Below the pieces are notes generated by a model. That model searched no databases. It had not been told where the DNA came from and saw nothing but the letters and a program-made list of their open reading frames with translations. The position numbers and the translations under genes were made by a program. A stretch of 35,894 nucleotides of DNA from Actinomycetes bacterium. Its GTDB lineage: Bacteria; Actinomycetota; Actinomycetes; Actinomycetales; Cellulomonadaceae. Shown here piece after piece: positions 1-9,273 of this stretch (positions are counted from its first letter, which is position 1; each line of letters opens with the position of its first letter). The DNA lies in the NCBI GenBank assembly GCA_021778635.1, contig JAJYCD010000033.1, positions 1 to 35,894 on the forward strand. The letters are read 5' to 3'.

Positions 1-519
1 ATCCGTGTCCAGCCGCAGCTTCTCGACCGGGTGGCCGGTGTGCCGAGACAGGATCCTCTCGACCTCGGTGCGCAGTCGCAGCACCTCGCGCGCCTGGATC
101 TCGAGGTCCGCGGCCGTGCCCTCCGCCCCGCCCGAAGGTTGGTGCAGCAGGATCCGCGCGTGCTCGAGCGCGAACCTCTTGCCCGGTGCCCCCGCGGCGA
201 GCAGCACGGCCGCCGCCGACCCGGCCTGGCCCATGCAGAACGTCGAGACCTCCGGCCGGATGAACTGCATCGTGTCGTAGATCGCCATCAGCGCCGTGAG
301 GGAGCCTCCCGGGGAGTTGATATAGAGGCTGATCTCCATGTCGGGGCTCGCCGACTGCAGGTGCAGCAGCTGCGCGATCGTCACGTTCGCGACGTCGTCG
401 TCGATCTCGGTGCCGAGAAAGATGATCCGCTCGGACAGCAGCCGGCTGAAGACGTCGGCCGCGCGCTCTCCTGTCGGACGCTGCTCCACGACCACGGGGA
501 CCGTGTAGTGGCCGGCCAT
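1..519 (-). CDS. clpP2: ATP-dependent Clp protease proteolytic subunit ClpP2 (partial, 3' end off window)
   Basis: Serine peptidase subunit of the Clp protease; in actinobacteria two different ClpP rings pair to form the active barrel, loaded by ClpX or ClpC. I translated 173 residues from the ATG at 519. Visible are the NSPGGS handle segment (about 68-73), the nucleophile Ser101 in MGQAGSAAA and the catalytic His126 in ILLHQPSGG. The reading ends in LRLDTD, just before the catalytic Asp expected near residue 175, so about 25 C-terminal residues lie outside the window. The ATG overlaps the clpP1 stop in TGATG, so the two are translationally coupled and probably made in equal amounts. Confidence 0.96.
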   Translation of the reverse strand, partial: MAGHYTVPVVVEQRPTGERAADVFSRLLSERIIFLGTEIDDDVANVTIAQLLHLQSASPDMEISLYINSPGGSLTALMAIYDTMQFIRPEVSTFCMGQAGSAAAVLLAAGAPGKRFALEHARILLHQPSGGAEGTAADLEIQAREVLRLRTEVERILSRHTGHPVEKLRLDTD

Positions 520-1190
520 CACAGACCGACCTTGTGCTGGTGCCCGTCCGGCCGGACGTCGTCCAGTCGGGTCACGACGCGGTCCACGAAGCCGTACTCC
601 TGGGCCTCGGCGGCGGTGAACCAGCGGTCGCGGTCGCTGTCCCGCTCGATCGTCTCCACGCTCTGGCCGGTGTGCTCCGCGATCAGCGACTGCATCGTCG
701 TCTTGACGTGCGCCATGTTCTGCGCCTGGATCGCGATGTCCACCGCCGTGCCGCCCAGCCCACCCGACGGCTGGTGCATCAGGACGCGTGTGTGCTCGAG
801 GGCGAACCGCTTGCCGGGCGTCCCCGCGCTCAGCAGGAACTGTGCGGCACTCGCGACGAGCCCCATGCCGAGGGTCGAGACGTCGTTCGGGATGAGCCGC
901 ATCGTGTCGTAGACCGCGAGCGCCGCGCTGATCGAGCCACCCGGGGAGTTCAGGTAGAGAGCGATGTCGCGGCGAGGGTCCTCCGCGGCAAGGAGCAGCA
1001 GCTGTGCGCAGATGCGGTTGGCGATCGCGTCGTCGACCTCCGCACCGAGGACGATGATGCGCTGGTGCAGCAGGCGGGTCGCGAGCTGGTCGTCGAACGG
1101 GGATGGCGGCGGTGCCTGGACCGCTCGGTCGACCAGCGGGGTGGTCAGCTGGTGGACGGTGGTGTCTCGGGTGCTGGCGGTGATGCCCAT
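519..1190 (-). CDS. clpP1: ATP-dependent Clp protease proteolytic subunit ClpP1
   Basis: First gene of the clpP1P2 operon, 223 residues including a non-conserved N-terminal stretch of about 35. It carries NSPGGS (81-86), the nucleophile Ser114 in GLVASAA, His139 in VLMHQPSGG and Asp188 in DSDRDRW, so the catalytic triad is complete. The ATG at 1190 follows a GAGAGG ribosome site 8 nt upstream. The stop overlaps the start of clpP2 by one base. The protein works in the cytosol with ClpX/ClpC ATPases in protein quality control. The assignment of numbers 1 and 2 follows gene order only. Confidence 0.97.
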   Translation of the reverse strand: MGITASTRDTTVHQLTTPLVDRAVQAPPPSPFDDQLATRLLHQRIIVLGAEVDDAIANRICAQLLLLAAEDPRRDIALYLNSPGGSISAALAVYDTMRLIPNDVSTLGMGLVASAAQFLLSAGTPGKRFALEHTRVLMHQPSGGLGGTAVDIAIQAQNMAHVKTTMQSLIAEHTGQSVETIERDSDRDRWFTAAEAQEYGFVDRVVTRLDDVRPDGHQHKVGL

Positions 1191-1558
1191 CGCGGTGTCC
1201 TCTCACGGAGTGTCGCTGACCCGTCCACCGTCGCCTACCGGTGCCGCCGGTGTGGCCGGGGTCTGCCGTCGGCGGATCTGCTGACGGCAGACGGCACCCG
1301 TCCCGTCTGCGGACTCTCCGTCGCGTTCGGTGCTCCGCACCTCCGGTCGCCGGGCCGCGGCGGAGCGGGCCGACCACCGATCGTCGGGTTCGCCGTCGTC
1401 GCTGGCGTCGCACGTGGTCGTCGGGCACGACGTCGAACTGCCCCCTCGGTGGCGGGCGTCTGCGTATGCTCGACGCGACAGCCGCGGTCTCGCGATCGAG
1501 CTACCCCGGCGGAGTCCCCGGCCGGCCGGACGAGTCGGTCCTCCACGAAGGCGTGTGC
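1191..1558. other. Divergent intergenic region, clpP1 / ABC exporter
   Basis: This 368-nt stretch holds both outward promoters. It contains a perfect inverted repeat (separate entry) on the clpP side. On the plus strand TATGCT at 1465-1470 could be a -10 for the exporter but lacks a good -35. Reading frames through it are not gene-like. I saw no convincing CGC-N5-GCG box of the ClgR type. Confidence 0.5.
1261..1292. repeat. Perfect 10-bp inverted repeat in the clpP1 upstream region
   Basis: GTCTGCCGTC (1261-1270) pairs exactly with GACGGCAGAC (1283-1292) around a 12-nt loop. It lies about 70 nt before the clpP1 start, so it would fold in the leader of the clp mRNA if transcription starts further upstream, or act as a DNA operator. 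No T-run follows on either strand, so a terminator is unlikely. Confidence 0.6.
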
Positions 1559-2512
1559 ATGTCCGACACCACTCTCGAGCACCTCGGTGCGCGGTCCAGG
1601 CATGCCGTCGAGTTCGGGCGCGACGCGCTGATCGTGTGCGACAACCTGGTGCGGATCTACCAGACCGGGACGATCGAGGTGCAGGCCCTGCAGGGGCTCG
1701 ACCTGCTGGTCGACGCCGGAGAGATGATCGCGGTCGTCGGCGCGTCCGGCTCGGGGAAGTCCACGCTCCTGGCCGTCCTGTCCGGCGTCGACGCACCGAC
1801 GGCGGGCCGGGTCCGGGTGGGACCCTGGGACCTCATGTCGATGTCCGGGAGCGAACGGGTCCGGTACCGCCGCAGCATGGTCGGGTTCGTCTGGCAGCAG
1901 ACCGCCAGGAACCTCGTGCCGTACCTCTCGGCCGCCCACAACGTCGAGCTTCCGCTCACCCTCGCCGGAGCGGGTCGCAAGGAACGCCGGGTACGGCGCA
2001 CCGAGGTGCTCGAGCTGATGGGCGTCGGGCACTGCGCCGACCGCCGGCCGCGCGAGATGTCCGGCGGCGAGCAGCAGCGGGTCGCGATCGCCGTCGCTCT
2101 CGCCAACAACCCCCGGGTGGTCCTCGCGGACGAGCCGACCGGCGAGCTCGACACGGCGACGTCCCACGAGGTCTTCGACGCGCTGCGTGCCGCGAACCGC
2201 GACCTGGGGGTGACGGTCGTCGTCGTGACGCACGATCCCACGGTGAGCGGTCAGGTCGAGCGCACCGTCGCGATCCGCGACGGCCGGACCAGCACGGAGG
2301 TGCTGCGACGAGCGGCCCACGGCGCCGGCGACGCGGTCGGCGATGGTGACGGTGCTGAGGTGATCGCGGAGGAGTTCGCCGTCATGGACCGCGCGGGTCG
2401 CGTCCAGGTCCCGCGCGAGTTCCGCGAGGCGCTCGCCCTCACGCGGCGCGTCCGTCTCGCGCTGGAGGCCGACCACGTCAGCGTCCGGCCCGACGGGTCG
2501 GGGCGATCGTGA
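1559..2512 (+). CDS. ABC exporter ATPase with C-terminal AbrB-like tail (MacB/LolD type)
   Basis: Nucleotide-binding subunit, 317 residues. Walker A GASGSGKST at 61-69, Q-loop in FVWQQT, signature MSGGEQQ from about 167, Walker B VVLADEP near 187-193 followed by TGELD, and H-loop VVTHD. After the ATPase a linker leads to about residues 272-312, where DRAGRVQVP and then VRLALEADHVSV resemble a SpoVT/AbrB swapped-hairpin motif. The ATG at 1559 is chosen because GAAGG lies 7-8 nt upstream and the fold begins soon after; longer in-frame extension into 1241 is not protein-like. The stop overlaps the next start as GTGA. It very likely drives the two FtsX-like permeases downstream. Confidence 0.92.
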   Translation: MSDTTLEHLGARSRHAVEFGRDALIVCDNLVRIYQTGTIEVQALQGLDLLVDAGEMIAVVGASGSGKSTLLAVLSGVDAPTAGRVRVGPWDLMSMSGSERVRYRRSMVGFVWQQTARNLVPYLSAAHNVELPLTLAGAGRKERRVRRTEVLELMGVGHCADRRPREMSGGEQQRVAIAVALANNPRVVLADEPTGELDTATSHEVFDALRAANRDLGVTVVVVTHDPTVSGQVERTVAIRDGRTSTEVLRRAAHGAGDAVGDGDGAEVIAEEFAVMDRAGRVQVPREFREALALTRRVRLALEADHVSVRPDGSGRS

Positions 2513-3207
2513 GCGCGTCGGTCGAGGTGGAGCAGCCGATGGTCTCGGTCCGCGACGTCGACCGCACCTACGGCACGGGCCGTGCCGCGGTGCACGCGTT
2601 GCGCGGCGTCTCGTTCGACGTCGCCCCCGGCGAGATGGTCGCGCTCGTCGGGCGGTCGGGCTCCGGCAAGACGACGCTGCTGAACGTCGTCGGGGGTCTG
2701 GACCGCGCCGACGCGGGCACGGTCCGGGTCGGCGGTACCGAGGTGACGTCCCTGGACGACGCGGGACTCGTGAGGCTGCGTCGCGACACGGTCGCGTTCA
2801 TCTTCCAGACGTTCGGTCTGGTCCCGATCCTGTCGGCGGCCGAGAACGTCGGCATCCCGTTGAGGCTGAGATCCCTCCCGGTGGTCGACCGCGAGCGGCG
2901 TGTCCGGTTGCTGCTCGAGCTCGTGGGTCTCGGCACGCATGCGGACCATCGCCCCGACGAGCTGTCCGGTGGCCAGCAGCAACGGGTCGCGATCGCCCGG
3001 GCGCTCGCCGGCTCGCCGCGGCTCCTGATCGCGGACGAGCCGACGGGGCAGCTCGACTCCGAGACCGGCCAGGCCGTGATGGCCCTGATCCGGGCCGTCG
3101 TGGAGGCCGAGGGGATGACGGCGATCGTCTCGACCCACGACCCGGTCATGATCGGTCTCGCCGACCGGGCGATCAGGATCGTCGACGGCCGGCTCCTGGA
3201 CGCGTGA
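2509..3207 (+). CDS. ABC exporter ATPase (MacB/LolD type)
   Basis: Second nucleotide-binding subunit, 232 residues, compact and without extra domain. Walker A GRSGSGKTT at 48-56, Q-loop FIFQTFGLVP, signature LSGGQQQR, Walker B LLIADEP then TGQLD, and H-loop VSTHD. The GTG start overlaps the preceding stop by 4 nt. Two different ATPases with two different permeases suggest a heterodimeric exporter or two paired half systems; such four-gene sets with FtsX-like permeases are common in actinobacteria. Substrate cannot be told from sequence. Confidence 0.94.
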   Translation: MSASVEVEQPMVSVRDVDRTYGTGRAAVHALRGVSFDVAPGEMVALVGRSGSGKTTLLNVVGGLDRADAGTVRVGGTEVTSLDDAGLVRLRRDTVAFIFQTFGLVPILSAAENVGIPLRLRSLPVVDRERRVRLLLELVGLGTHADHRPDELSGGQQQRVAIARALAGSPRLLIADEPTGQLDSETGQAVMALIRAVVEAEGMTAIVSTHDPVMIGLADRAIRIVDGRLLDA

Positions 3208-3229
3208 TGACGCCTCGCGGTGACCCGCG

Positions 3230-6200
3230 GTGAGCGCGGCCTGGTGGTTCGTGGTCCGCCGTGCGCGCACGCAGGTCGCGGTGCTCGTCGCGGTGCTGGT
3301 CGTCCTCGTCGCAGGTTCGACGCTCCTGGGCACCTGCGCCCTGCTGCTCACGACCGCGCAGGACGACGCGCTCGCGGCGGCGCTCCGCGAGGCCGATCCC
3401 GGCGCCGTCGACGTCAGCGCGTCGCTGGACGTGGTCGGCGGAGACCCGGCTGCGCTGGTCGCCGCGGCGCACCGCGTGGTGGACACCACGCTGGCGCCGC
3501 TCGGCTCGACGACCTCGACCTGGCTGCGGTCGGCGATGGTGTCGGTCCCCGGGACGGCGGCCGAGCCCGTCCGGCAGGGATATCTGGAGAGCGCCAGCGA
3601 CATCGCCGATCACGCGCACCTCACGGCGGGGCGATGGCCGCGCGCACAGCCGGCCGACGGGACCTGGGAGACCGCGGTGCCGGAGCTCACGGCGCAGCAG
3701 CTCGGGCTCCGGCCGGGCGATCGGCTCGAGCTGAGCGGCGCCGCCGGCACGCGGGCGGGAACGGCGACGCCGGGTGTGAGCGTCGTCGTGGTCGGCGTCT
3801 TCACCCCGACCGTCGCTCAGGCCGACACGTGGAGCCGTGACCTGCTCGACGGGGCCGGGTACTCGCCGTCCTGGGCGAAGCCCGGATCGGCGGGGTGGGT
3901 CACGCTGCCGACGTACGGGCCGTTCGTCGTGGACCCCGCCGCGATCCTCACGGGAGCTGCCGGGCTCGCTCAGGTCAGCCTCGTCGCCCTTCCCCACCTC
4001 GCGGCGGCGACGCCCGCCGCACTCGACGCGGTCCGGGTCTCGCTCTCCGCCGGGAGCCGCGAGCTCGCGGCGGCGGCCGGTGACCGGGTCCGCACGTCGA
4101 GCGTGACGTCGGAGCTGACGCGCACCCTCGACATCGCCGGGTCCCAGCAGCGCGTGACGCGCTCGGGAGTCCTCGTGCTCGCGCTCATGGGCACCGTCCT
4201 CGTCGCGGCGGGCTTGGGGCTCGCGGGGCAGATCGTCTCGGGACGGCGGCGCGTCGAGCGCGAGCTGCTCGTCGCCCGTGGCATCGGACGGCTCCAGCGC
4301 GTCGCGGCGGCGACCGGAGAGAGCCTCGTGCTCGCCCTCGTGTCGGCGGGGATCGCGATACCGCTCTCCGTGGCGCTGTACGGGCGGATCTCGGCGTTGC
4401 CGCTGCTCGTGCACGCCGGGGTCACCGGACGCGCCACCGTGACGAGTGCACTCGTGGCGAGCGTGCTCGCCGGGTCGCTCGTGCTGGCATCGGTCCTGGT
4501 CGTCCCCGCGATCCGCAGCACCGACGAACCGGCGCGATCACGGTCGCGCCTGCGCGGAGCCGTCGCGCGATCCGGCGGAGACCTCGTGCTGCTGGGCCTC
4601 GCGGCCGTGAGCTACCTCCAGCTCCGCGACCATGCGACCGGCCAGGGCGCGGGCGTCGATCCCGTGCTGGTCGCGGCGCCGGTGCTGTGCCTCGTGGCCG
4701 TGGCCGTCGTCGCGCTGCGGGTCGTGCCGTGGGCGGCCCGCGCGGCCGAGGGTGGCGCCCGGAGGTCGCGGCGGCTCGTCGTGCCGCTCGCCGCGTGGGA
4801 GGTCGCCCGCCGACCGCAGTCGGTCGTCGTCGGCCTCCTGCTCGTGCTCGGGACGGCAGCCGCGACGTTCGGGGTGTCGTTCGACCGCACCTGGTCGGTC
4901 TCGCAGTCCGACCAGGCCGACGCGCGGATCGGCACCGCCCTGTCGGTGGACCTGTCGCCGTTGCCGACCGTGGCGCAGGGGACCGTGCTCGCCGGGGCCA
5001 CGGGCGGGTCCCCGGCACCGGTGACCCACCGCAGCATCGGGGTCGGGGCGTGGTCCGACAGCTCGACCACGGGCGGCACGGGGGGCACCTGGCTGGTCGG
5101 GGTCGACACCACGCGCGCCTCGACGCTGCTGCGCGGTCGGCTTCCTGGCGCCGAGACCTGGGCGGGGCTGACCGCGGGCCTGGCTCCGACGGCCGCGGTC
5201 CCGTCCGTGCCGATCGCCTCGGACGCCACCGGCGTCCAGCTCACGATCACCGGGACGGGGACAGGTGGCGGGCGGCCGTTGCGCGTGGTCCCGACCGTGG
5301 TCGTCCAGGACCGCTGGGGCAACAGGTCGCCGCTGATCGGGACGAGCGTGAGTCTCGACGGGCAGCCGCACCTGGTCGCCCTGCCGTTCCCGCCGTCACC
5401 GCGACCCGTCACGGGCGAGCTGACGGTGGTCGGCGTCGGCCTGCGCGTCGCATCCGACGAAGCGGCCGACCCCGCGAGCCGCGTCCTGTCGACCCCGCTC
5501 ACGGTGACCACCGAGATCCGCGGGGGGAGCCGGACGGCATCGTCGAGCGGCGCGGACTGGGCAGTCTCGCTCCCGATCACGTCCCTCCCGTCGGTGACCG
5601 GAGCCACGGCGATGGCCACGGTCGAGGGCGGGGTCACCACGGTCACGACCGAGGCGACCTTCGCGACCTACCTGGCGTCCGTCAGCCCCGGCGAGCTCAT
5701 GATCACGCCGTTCACCGCTCCGGCGGAGGTGCCGGTCGTCGTGTCCGAGGACCTGGCCCGACGGACGAGCAGCGGGCCGGGAAAGGAGCTCGAGCTGACG
5801 ATCGGAGCCGCCACGGTGCATGCGCGGGTGGTCGCCACGGCGCCGTACGTGCCGTCCGCCGTGGGGCACCCCGCGATCCTGGCCGACGAGGACCTCCTGT
5901 CACGGGCCCTCCTCGGCCAGCTCGAGCCCGCAACCCTGACGGACGCCTGGTGGCTGGGGACGACGGACGTCACCGCGGGCACGGCGGACCGCGTCCGGGG
6001 CCTCGGGCTGGGGGAGCCCGCCAGCGCTGCGACGACCACGGACCAGCTCAGCACCGGTCCGCTCCGGGTCGGGATCCGGGTCGCCCTCGGCCTGCTCGTC
6101 GTCGCGGCCGTCGTGCTCGCCGTGGCCGGGACGGTGCTGCACACCGTCGCGTCGCTCGAGGCGAGGGCGGTGGAGGTCGCGCGGCTCCTCGGGATCGGGA

Positions 6201-6499
6201 TCGCACGACGTGCGGTCGTGGCGTCGCTCGTGCTTCAGCACGCGGCGGTGACCCTGCTCGTCGTGGGCGCCGGCGCCGTTGCGGGCGGAGTGGCCGCGGT
6301 CGTCGTGGGTCCGCACCTCGCCGTGTCGGAGACCGGGCAGGTCCCCGTCCCGGCGCCGGTGCCGGTCGTCCCCTGGGCGGTCGAGGCGGTCCTGGTCGGA
6401 GGACTGCTCGTGCTGCTCACCGCGGCCGTCCTCCCCGTCGCGCAGGTGCTGGTGCGCCGCGCGGGGGCCGCTCACCTGCGGCTCGACGGGACGTCGTGA
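3230..6499 (+). CDS. FtsX-like ABC transporter permease, large duplicated form
   Basis: Membrane subunit of 1089 residues. A first membrane helix at about 15-39 is followed by a large extracytoplasmic domain of some 270 residues, then about six helices between 310 and 550, a second large external domain to about 945, and three C-terminal helices (about 950-973, 995-1025, 1048-1075). This roughly ten-helix pattern is that of duplicated FtsX/MacB permeases, which move lipids, peptides or drugs or transmit force, rather than forming a channel. The GTG at 3230 lies 22 nt after the ATPase stop, with only a weak ribosome site. The stop overlaps the next start in TGATG. Confidence 0.9.
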   Translation: MSAAWWFVVRRARTQVAVLVAVLVVLVAGSTLLGTCALLLTTAQDDALAAALREADPGAVDVSASLDVVGGDPAALVAAAHRVVDTTLAPLGSTTSTWLRSAMVSVPGTAAEPVRQGYLESASDIADHAHLTAGRWPRAQPADGTWETAVPELTAQQLGLRPGDRLELSGAAGTRAGTATPGVSVVVVGVFTPTVAQADTWSRDLLDGAGYSPSWAKPGSAGWVTLPTYGPFVVDPAAILTGAAGLAQVSLVALPHLAAATPAALDAVRVSLSAGSRELAAAAGDRVRTSSVTSELTRTLDIAGSQQRVTRSGVLVLALMGTVLVAAGLGLAGQIVSGRRRVERELLVARGIGRLQRVAAATGESLVLALVSAGIAIPLSVALYGRISALPLLVHAGVTGRATVTSALVASVLAGSLVLASVLVVPAIRSTDEPARSRSRLRGAVARSGGDLVLLGLAAVSYLQLRDHATGQGAGVDPVLVAAPVLCLVAVAVVALRVVPWAARAAEGGARRSRRLVVPLAAWEVARRPQSVVVGLLLVLGTAAATFGVSFDRTWSVSQSDQADARIGTALSVDLSPLPTVAQGTVLAGATGGSPAPVTHRSIGVGAWSDSSTTGGTGGTWLVGVDTTRASTLLRGRLPGAETWAGLTAGLAPTAAVPSVPIASDATGVQLTITGTGTGGGRPLRVVPTVVVQDRWGNRSPLIGTSVSLDGQPHLVALPFPPSPRPVTGELTVVGVGLRVASDEAADPASRVLSTPLTVTTEIRGGSRTASSSGADWAVSLPITSLPSVTGATAMATVEGGVTTVTTEATFATYLASVSPGELMITPFTAPAEVPVVVSEDLARRTSSGPGKELELTIGAATVHARVVATAPYVPSAVGHPAILADEDLLSRALLGQLEPATLTDAWWLGTTDVTAGTADRVRGLGLGEPASAATTTDQLSTGPLRVGIRVALGLLVVAAVVLAVAGTVLHTVASLEARAVEVARLLGIGIARRAVVASLVLQHAAVTLLVVGAGAVAGGVAAVVVGPHLAVSETGQVPVPAPVPVVPWAVEAVLVGGLLVLLTAAVLPVAQVLVRRAGAAHLRLDGTS

Positions 6500-9249
6500 T
6501 GGGCACGCACAGGCAGACCCGGCGCGCCCGTGCGCGCCGACCGCGGGTCGACCTCCCGGGCATGCGCGGGCGCGCACGCGCCGACCTGTGGCCGCTGACC
6601 GTCGCCGTCGGCGTGATCGCCCTCACGAGCCTCCTGGCGAGCGCCGCGCCCCGCCTCGTCGACCGCACCGCGGACTCGGCGCTGCGCGACGCGCTCGCCT
6701 CCGCCGGGGCGCGCACCGAGCTGTCCGTGACCGTGCCGCTCGTCGAGGACCCCTTCCAGCCGCGCACGCTCGAGTCGGACCTCGCGACCCAGGTGGCCGA
6801 GCGTGGGACGGCGCTCGTCGCCGCCCTGCCGGCCGAGCTGACGGCGGCGCTCACGGAGCCGGTCGCCACGGTGACCACCCCGCCGTTGCCCGTGGGGCTG
6901 GTGCGGAGCGACCTCGGTGCGGTGACCATGACCTTCGCGTACCTCGCGCGAGACGGGCGGGAACCGCGGGTCCGGTGGCTCGACGGCGGACCACCCACGG
7001 CGGCCCCGGTGGCTGTGACGCGGCCGCAGGACGGGTGGGAGACCTGGACGCTGCAGGTGGCCCTGTCGAGCGACGCTGCTGCGCAGCTGCACGTTCACGC
7101 CGGTGACCGGCTGCCCGTCGTCGACATGGCGTCGATGCCCGTCGACGTGACGGTCAGCGGGGTCTTCGACCCGGCGGACGCGCAGGACCCGATCTGGTCG
7201 CAGGCTCCCGGTGTGGTGGAACCGGTCTCGGTCGGGGCGCACGTGACGACGGACACGGCCGTCACGGCGCTCGTCTCGGCCGCCTTCCTGCCCGCGATGG
7301 TCGCCGACCTCCCGGTGGGCTACTCCACCCGCTCCTACACGTTCGACGCGGACCCCTCGGCGATGCACGCGCGGGACATCGATCGTCTGGTCACGGCGAT
7401 CGCCGGGGTGAAGGTGCGGCCGGAGGTGCTCGGCACCCCGCGTGAGCTGCCGTCGGTGACGAGCTCGCTCGACTCGGTCCTCGTGGCGGCCGGGTCCCGC
7501 ATCCGCGCGGGGCAGGCGCAGGCCGCCGTCCTGCTCGCGGGCGTGGTCGCCGCGGCCGGGTCGACGCTGCTCCTCGTCGGGCAGCTCCTCGCCCGACGGC
7601 GAGCTCTCCAGCTCGCGCAGTACCGCGCCCGGGGGGCAGGTCTTGCCGGGCTCGCCGTCGAGCTCGGGGTCGAGGCGCTCGCCACGGTGGTGCTCGGCTG
7701 CGCGCTCGGGCTGTCGGCCGCCGCGGTGATCGTCTCCGGACCGATCGCCTGGCGGTGGGTGCTCCCCGTCGTCCTCCTCGCTCTCGTCGGCCCGCCCGCC
7801 TACGGGGTCCGGGCAGCCGCCCATGGGTCCGGCGCGCGACGGGGCCCGGCCGGGCGAGGCGACCGCCGGCTCGCGATGCGCGACCGGCACCTGAGGCGGA
7901 TCGCGGTCGAGGGCGCGGTGATGCTCGCCGCCGTCGGGGCGATCGTGGCGCTCCGCGCGCGCGGCGTCGTGTCGTCGGCCGCGGGCCCGGGTGGTGACCT
8001 GCTGATCGCCGCGGCCCCGTCCCTCGGGGTGCTCGCCGGGGCCCTCCTGCTCGCCCGGGTGCTGCCGCTCGTGCTGCGCGGGGTGGGTGCGCTCGCCGCG
8101 CGTGCCCCGGGCGCCGTCCCGGTCCTCGCCGGGGCGCGCGTCCGGGCGGCGGCCGGTCGCGTGCTGCCGATCCTCGCCCTGACCCTGGCGACCGGGCTCG
8201 TCACGTTCGGCTCGGTGATCGGGACGACGGTCGAGCGTGGTCAGGTGGCAGGCTCGTGGAGCGCGGTCGGCGCCGACGTGGTCGCGACCGTGGGCACCGA
8301 CGGAGCGGCCGCAGGCCTTGCCGCCGAGGTGGCCGCCCAGCCCGGTGTCACGACGGCCGTGTCCGGAACCGTGGCGGACGTCCCGATCCGCTCCTCGACC
8401 GGTGGCCATCAGGTCCGGCTCATGGTCGTGGACACCGCCGACCTCACCCGGCTGCTCGCTGCCGTCCCGGAGTCCCTCGGCCGGTACGGGCAGCTCGTGG
8501 CGACGTCCGGCAGCGACCTGGGCGTGCTCCTCGGTGCCGATCTGCGTGCCGGAGGTGACACCAACCTGTCCGTCCTGTGGCGGGGGACGTGGGTCGCGGT
8601 GCATCCGGTGGGCGACGCACCCGTGGTCGGGTCGGACGCCGCGGACCTCGTCGTGGTCGATGCGGGCGCGCTCTCCAGCGCGGTCGGCGTCCCTGTGGAG
8701 CCGAACACGGTCTGGGTCGTCGGACCCGGTGCCCGCGCCGCGGTCGCTGCGGTGCCACAGCTCGCGCAGGCGGAGGTCGTGGACCGGTCCGAGTGGCTCG
8801 CGCGTCAACGCGCGGCACCGCTCACCGCGGGGCTCGGGCACCTGGTGGCTGCCACGACCGCCGTCCTCGTGCTGCTCGCGGTCCTGATGGTCGTGCTCGG
8901 CGCGTCGGCGAGCACCCCGGAGCGCGGCGCGATGCTGGCGACGTTGCGGACCATCGGTCTCGGACGCGCGCAGGTGACCCGGATCGCCGTCGGCGAGCTG
9001 TTGCCACCGGTGCTCGCCGCGGTCGTCGGGGGACTGGGTCTCGGGGTGCTGCTCGCGGAGCTCGTCGCCGCACCCCTCGGACTGCGGCTCGCGACGGGTC
9101 AGCCGGTGGACCCGTCTCTGGCCCTCGGGTGGTGGGCGGCGGTTCCTGCTGTCGCGCTCGTCGTCGTCGTGCTGCTGGTCGTCGCGGCCGAGTCCTCGCT
9201 GACGCGCCGCGACCGCCTCGGCCAGGTGCTGCGCGCAGGTGACCGGTAG
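6499..9249 (+). CDS. FtsX-like ABC transporter permease, second subunit
   Basis: Membrane protein of 916 residues, last gene of the exporter operon. One helix at about 28-48, a large external domain to about 335, helices around 339-363, 391-414, 419-436, 470-488, 501-528 and 556-577, a second external domain, and a terminal trio near 782-803, 834-855 and 875-898. The same topology as the upstream permease with little obvious identity argues for a heterodimer. The start is the ATG at 6499, overlapping the previous stop by one base; the longer open frame upstream is a shadow of the first permease. Confidence 0.9.
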   Translation: MGTHRQTRRARARRPRVDLPGMRGRARADLWPLTVAVGVIALTSLLASAAPRLVDRTADSALRDALASAGARTELSVTVPLVEDPFQPRTLESDLATQVAERGTALVAALPAELTAALTEPVATVTTPPLPVGLVRSDLGAVTMTFAYLARDGREPRVRWLDGGPPTAAPVAVTRPQDGWETWTLQVALSSDAAAQLHVHAGDRLPVVDMASMPVDVTVSGVFDPADAQDPIWSQAPGVVEPVSVGAHVTTDTAVTALVSAAFLPAMVADLPVGYSTRSYTFDADPSAMHARDIDRLVTAIAGVKVRPEVLGTPRELPSVTSSLDSVLVAAGSRIRAGQAQAAVLLAGVVAAAGSTLLLVGQLLARRRALQLAQYRARGAGLAGLAVELGVEALATVVLGCALGLSAAAVIVSGPIAWRWVLPVVLLALVGPPAYGVRAAAHGSGARRGPAGRGDRRLAMRDRHLRRIAVEGAVMLAAVGAIVALRARGVVSSAAGPGGDLLIAAAPSLGVLAGALLLARVLPLVLRGVGALAARAPGAVPVLAGARVRAAAGRVLPILALTLATGLVTFGSVIGTTVERGQVAGSWSAVGADVVATVGTDGAAAGLAAEVAAQPGVTTAVSGTVADVPIRSSTGGHQVRLMVVDTADLTRLLAAVPESLGRYGQLVATSGSDLGVLLGADLRAGGDTNLSVLWRGTWVAVHPVGDAPVVGSDAADLVVVDAGALSSAVGVPVEPNTVWVVGPGARAAVAAVPQLAQAEVVDRSEWLARQRAAPLTAGLGHLVAATTAVLVLLAVLMVVLGASASTPERGAMLATLRTIGLGRAQVTRIAVGELLPPVLAAVVGGLGLGVLLAELVAAPLGLRLATGQPVDPSLALGWWAAVPAVALVVVVLLVVAAESSLTRRDRLGQVLRAGDR

Positions 9250-9273
9250 CTGTGCGTCCGCCGGACCCGCTGA

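Noticed and set aside
1241..1558. N-terminal extension of the first ABC ATPase
   Set aside because: The extra 106 codons are Arg/Ser-rich without homology, and a ribosome site fits the ATG at 1559.
6472..8841. Long minus-strand open frame (789 codons) opposite the second permease
   Set aside because: Composition is that of an antisense GC-rich frame (Arg, Asp, His, Gly runs) with no domain; the plus-strand frame codes a clear FtsX-like permease.
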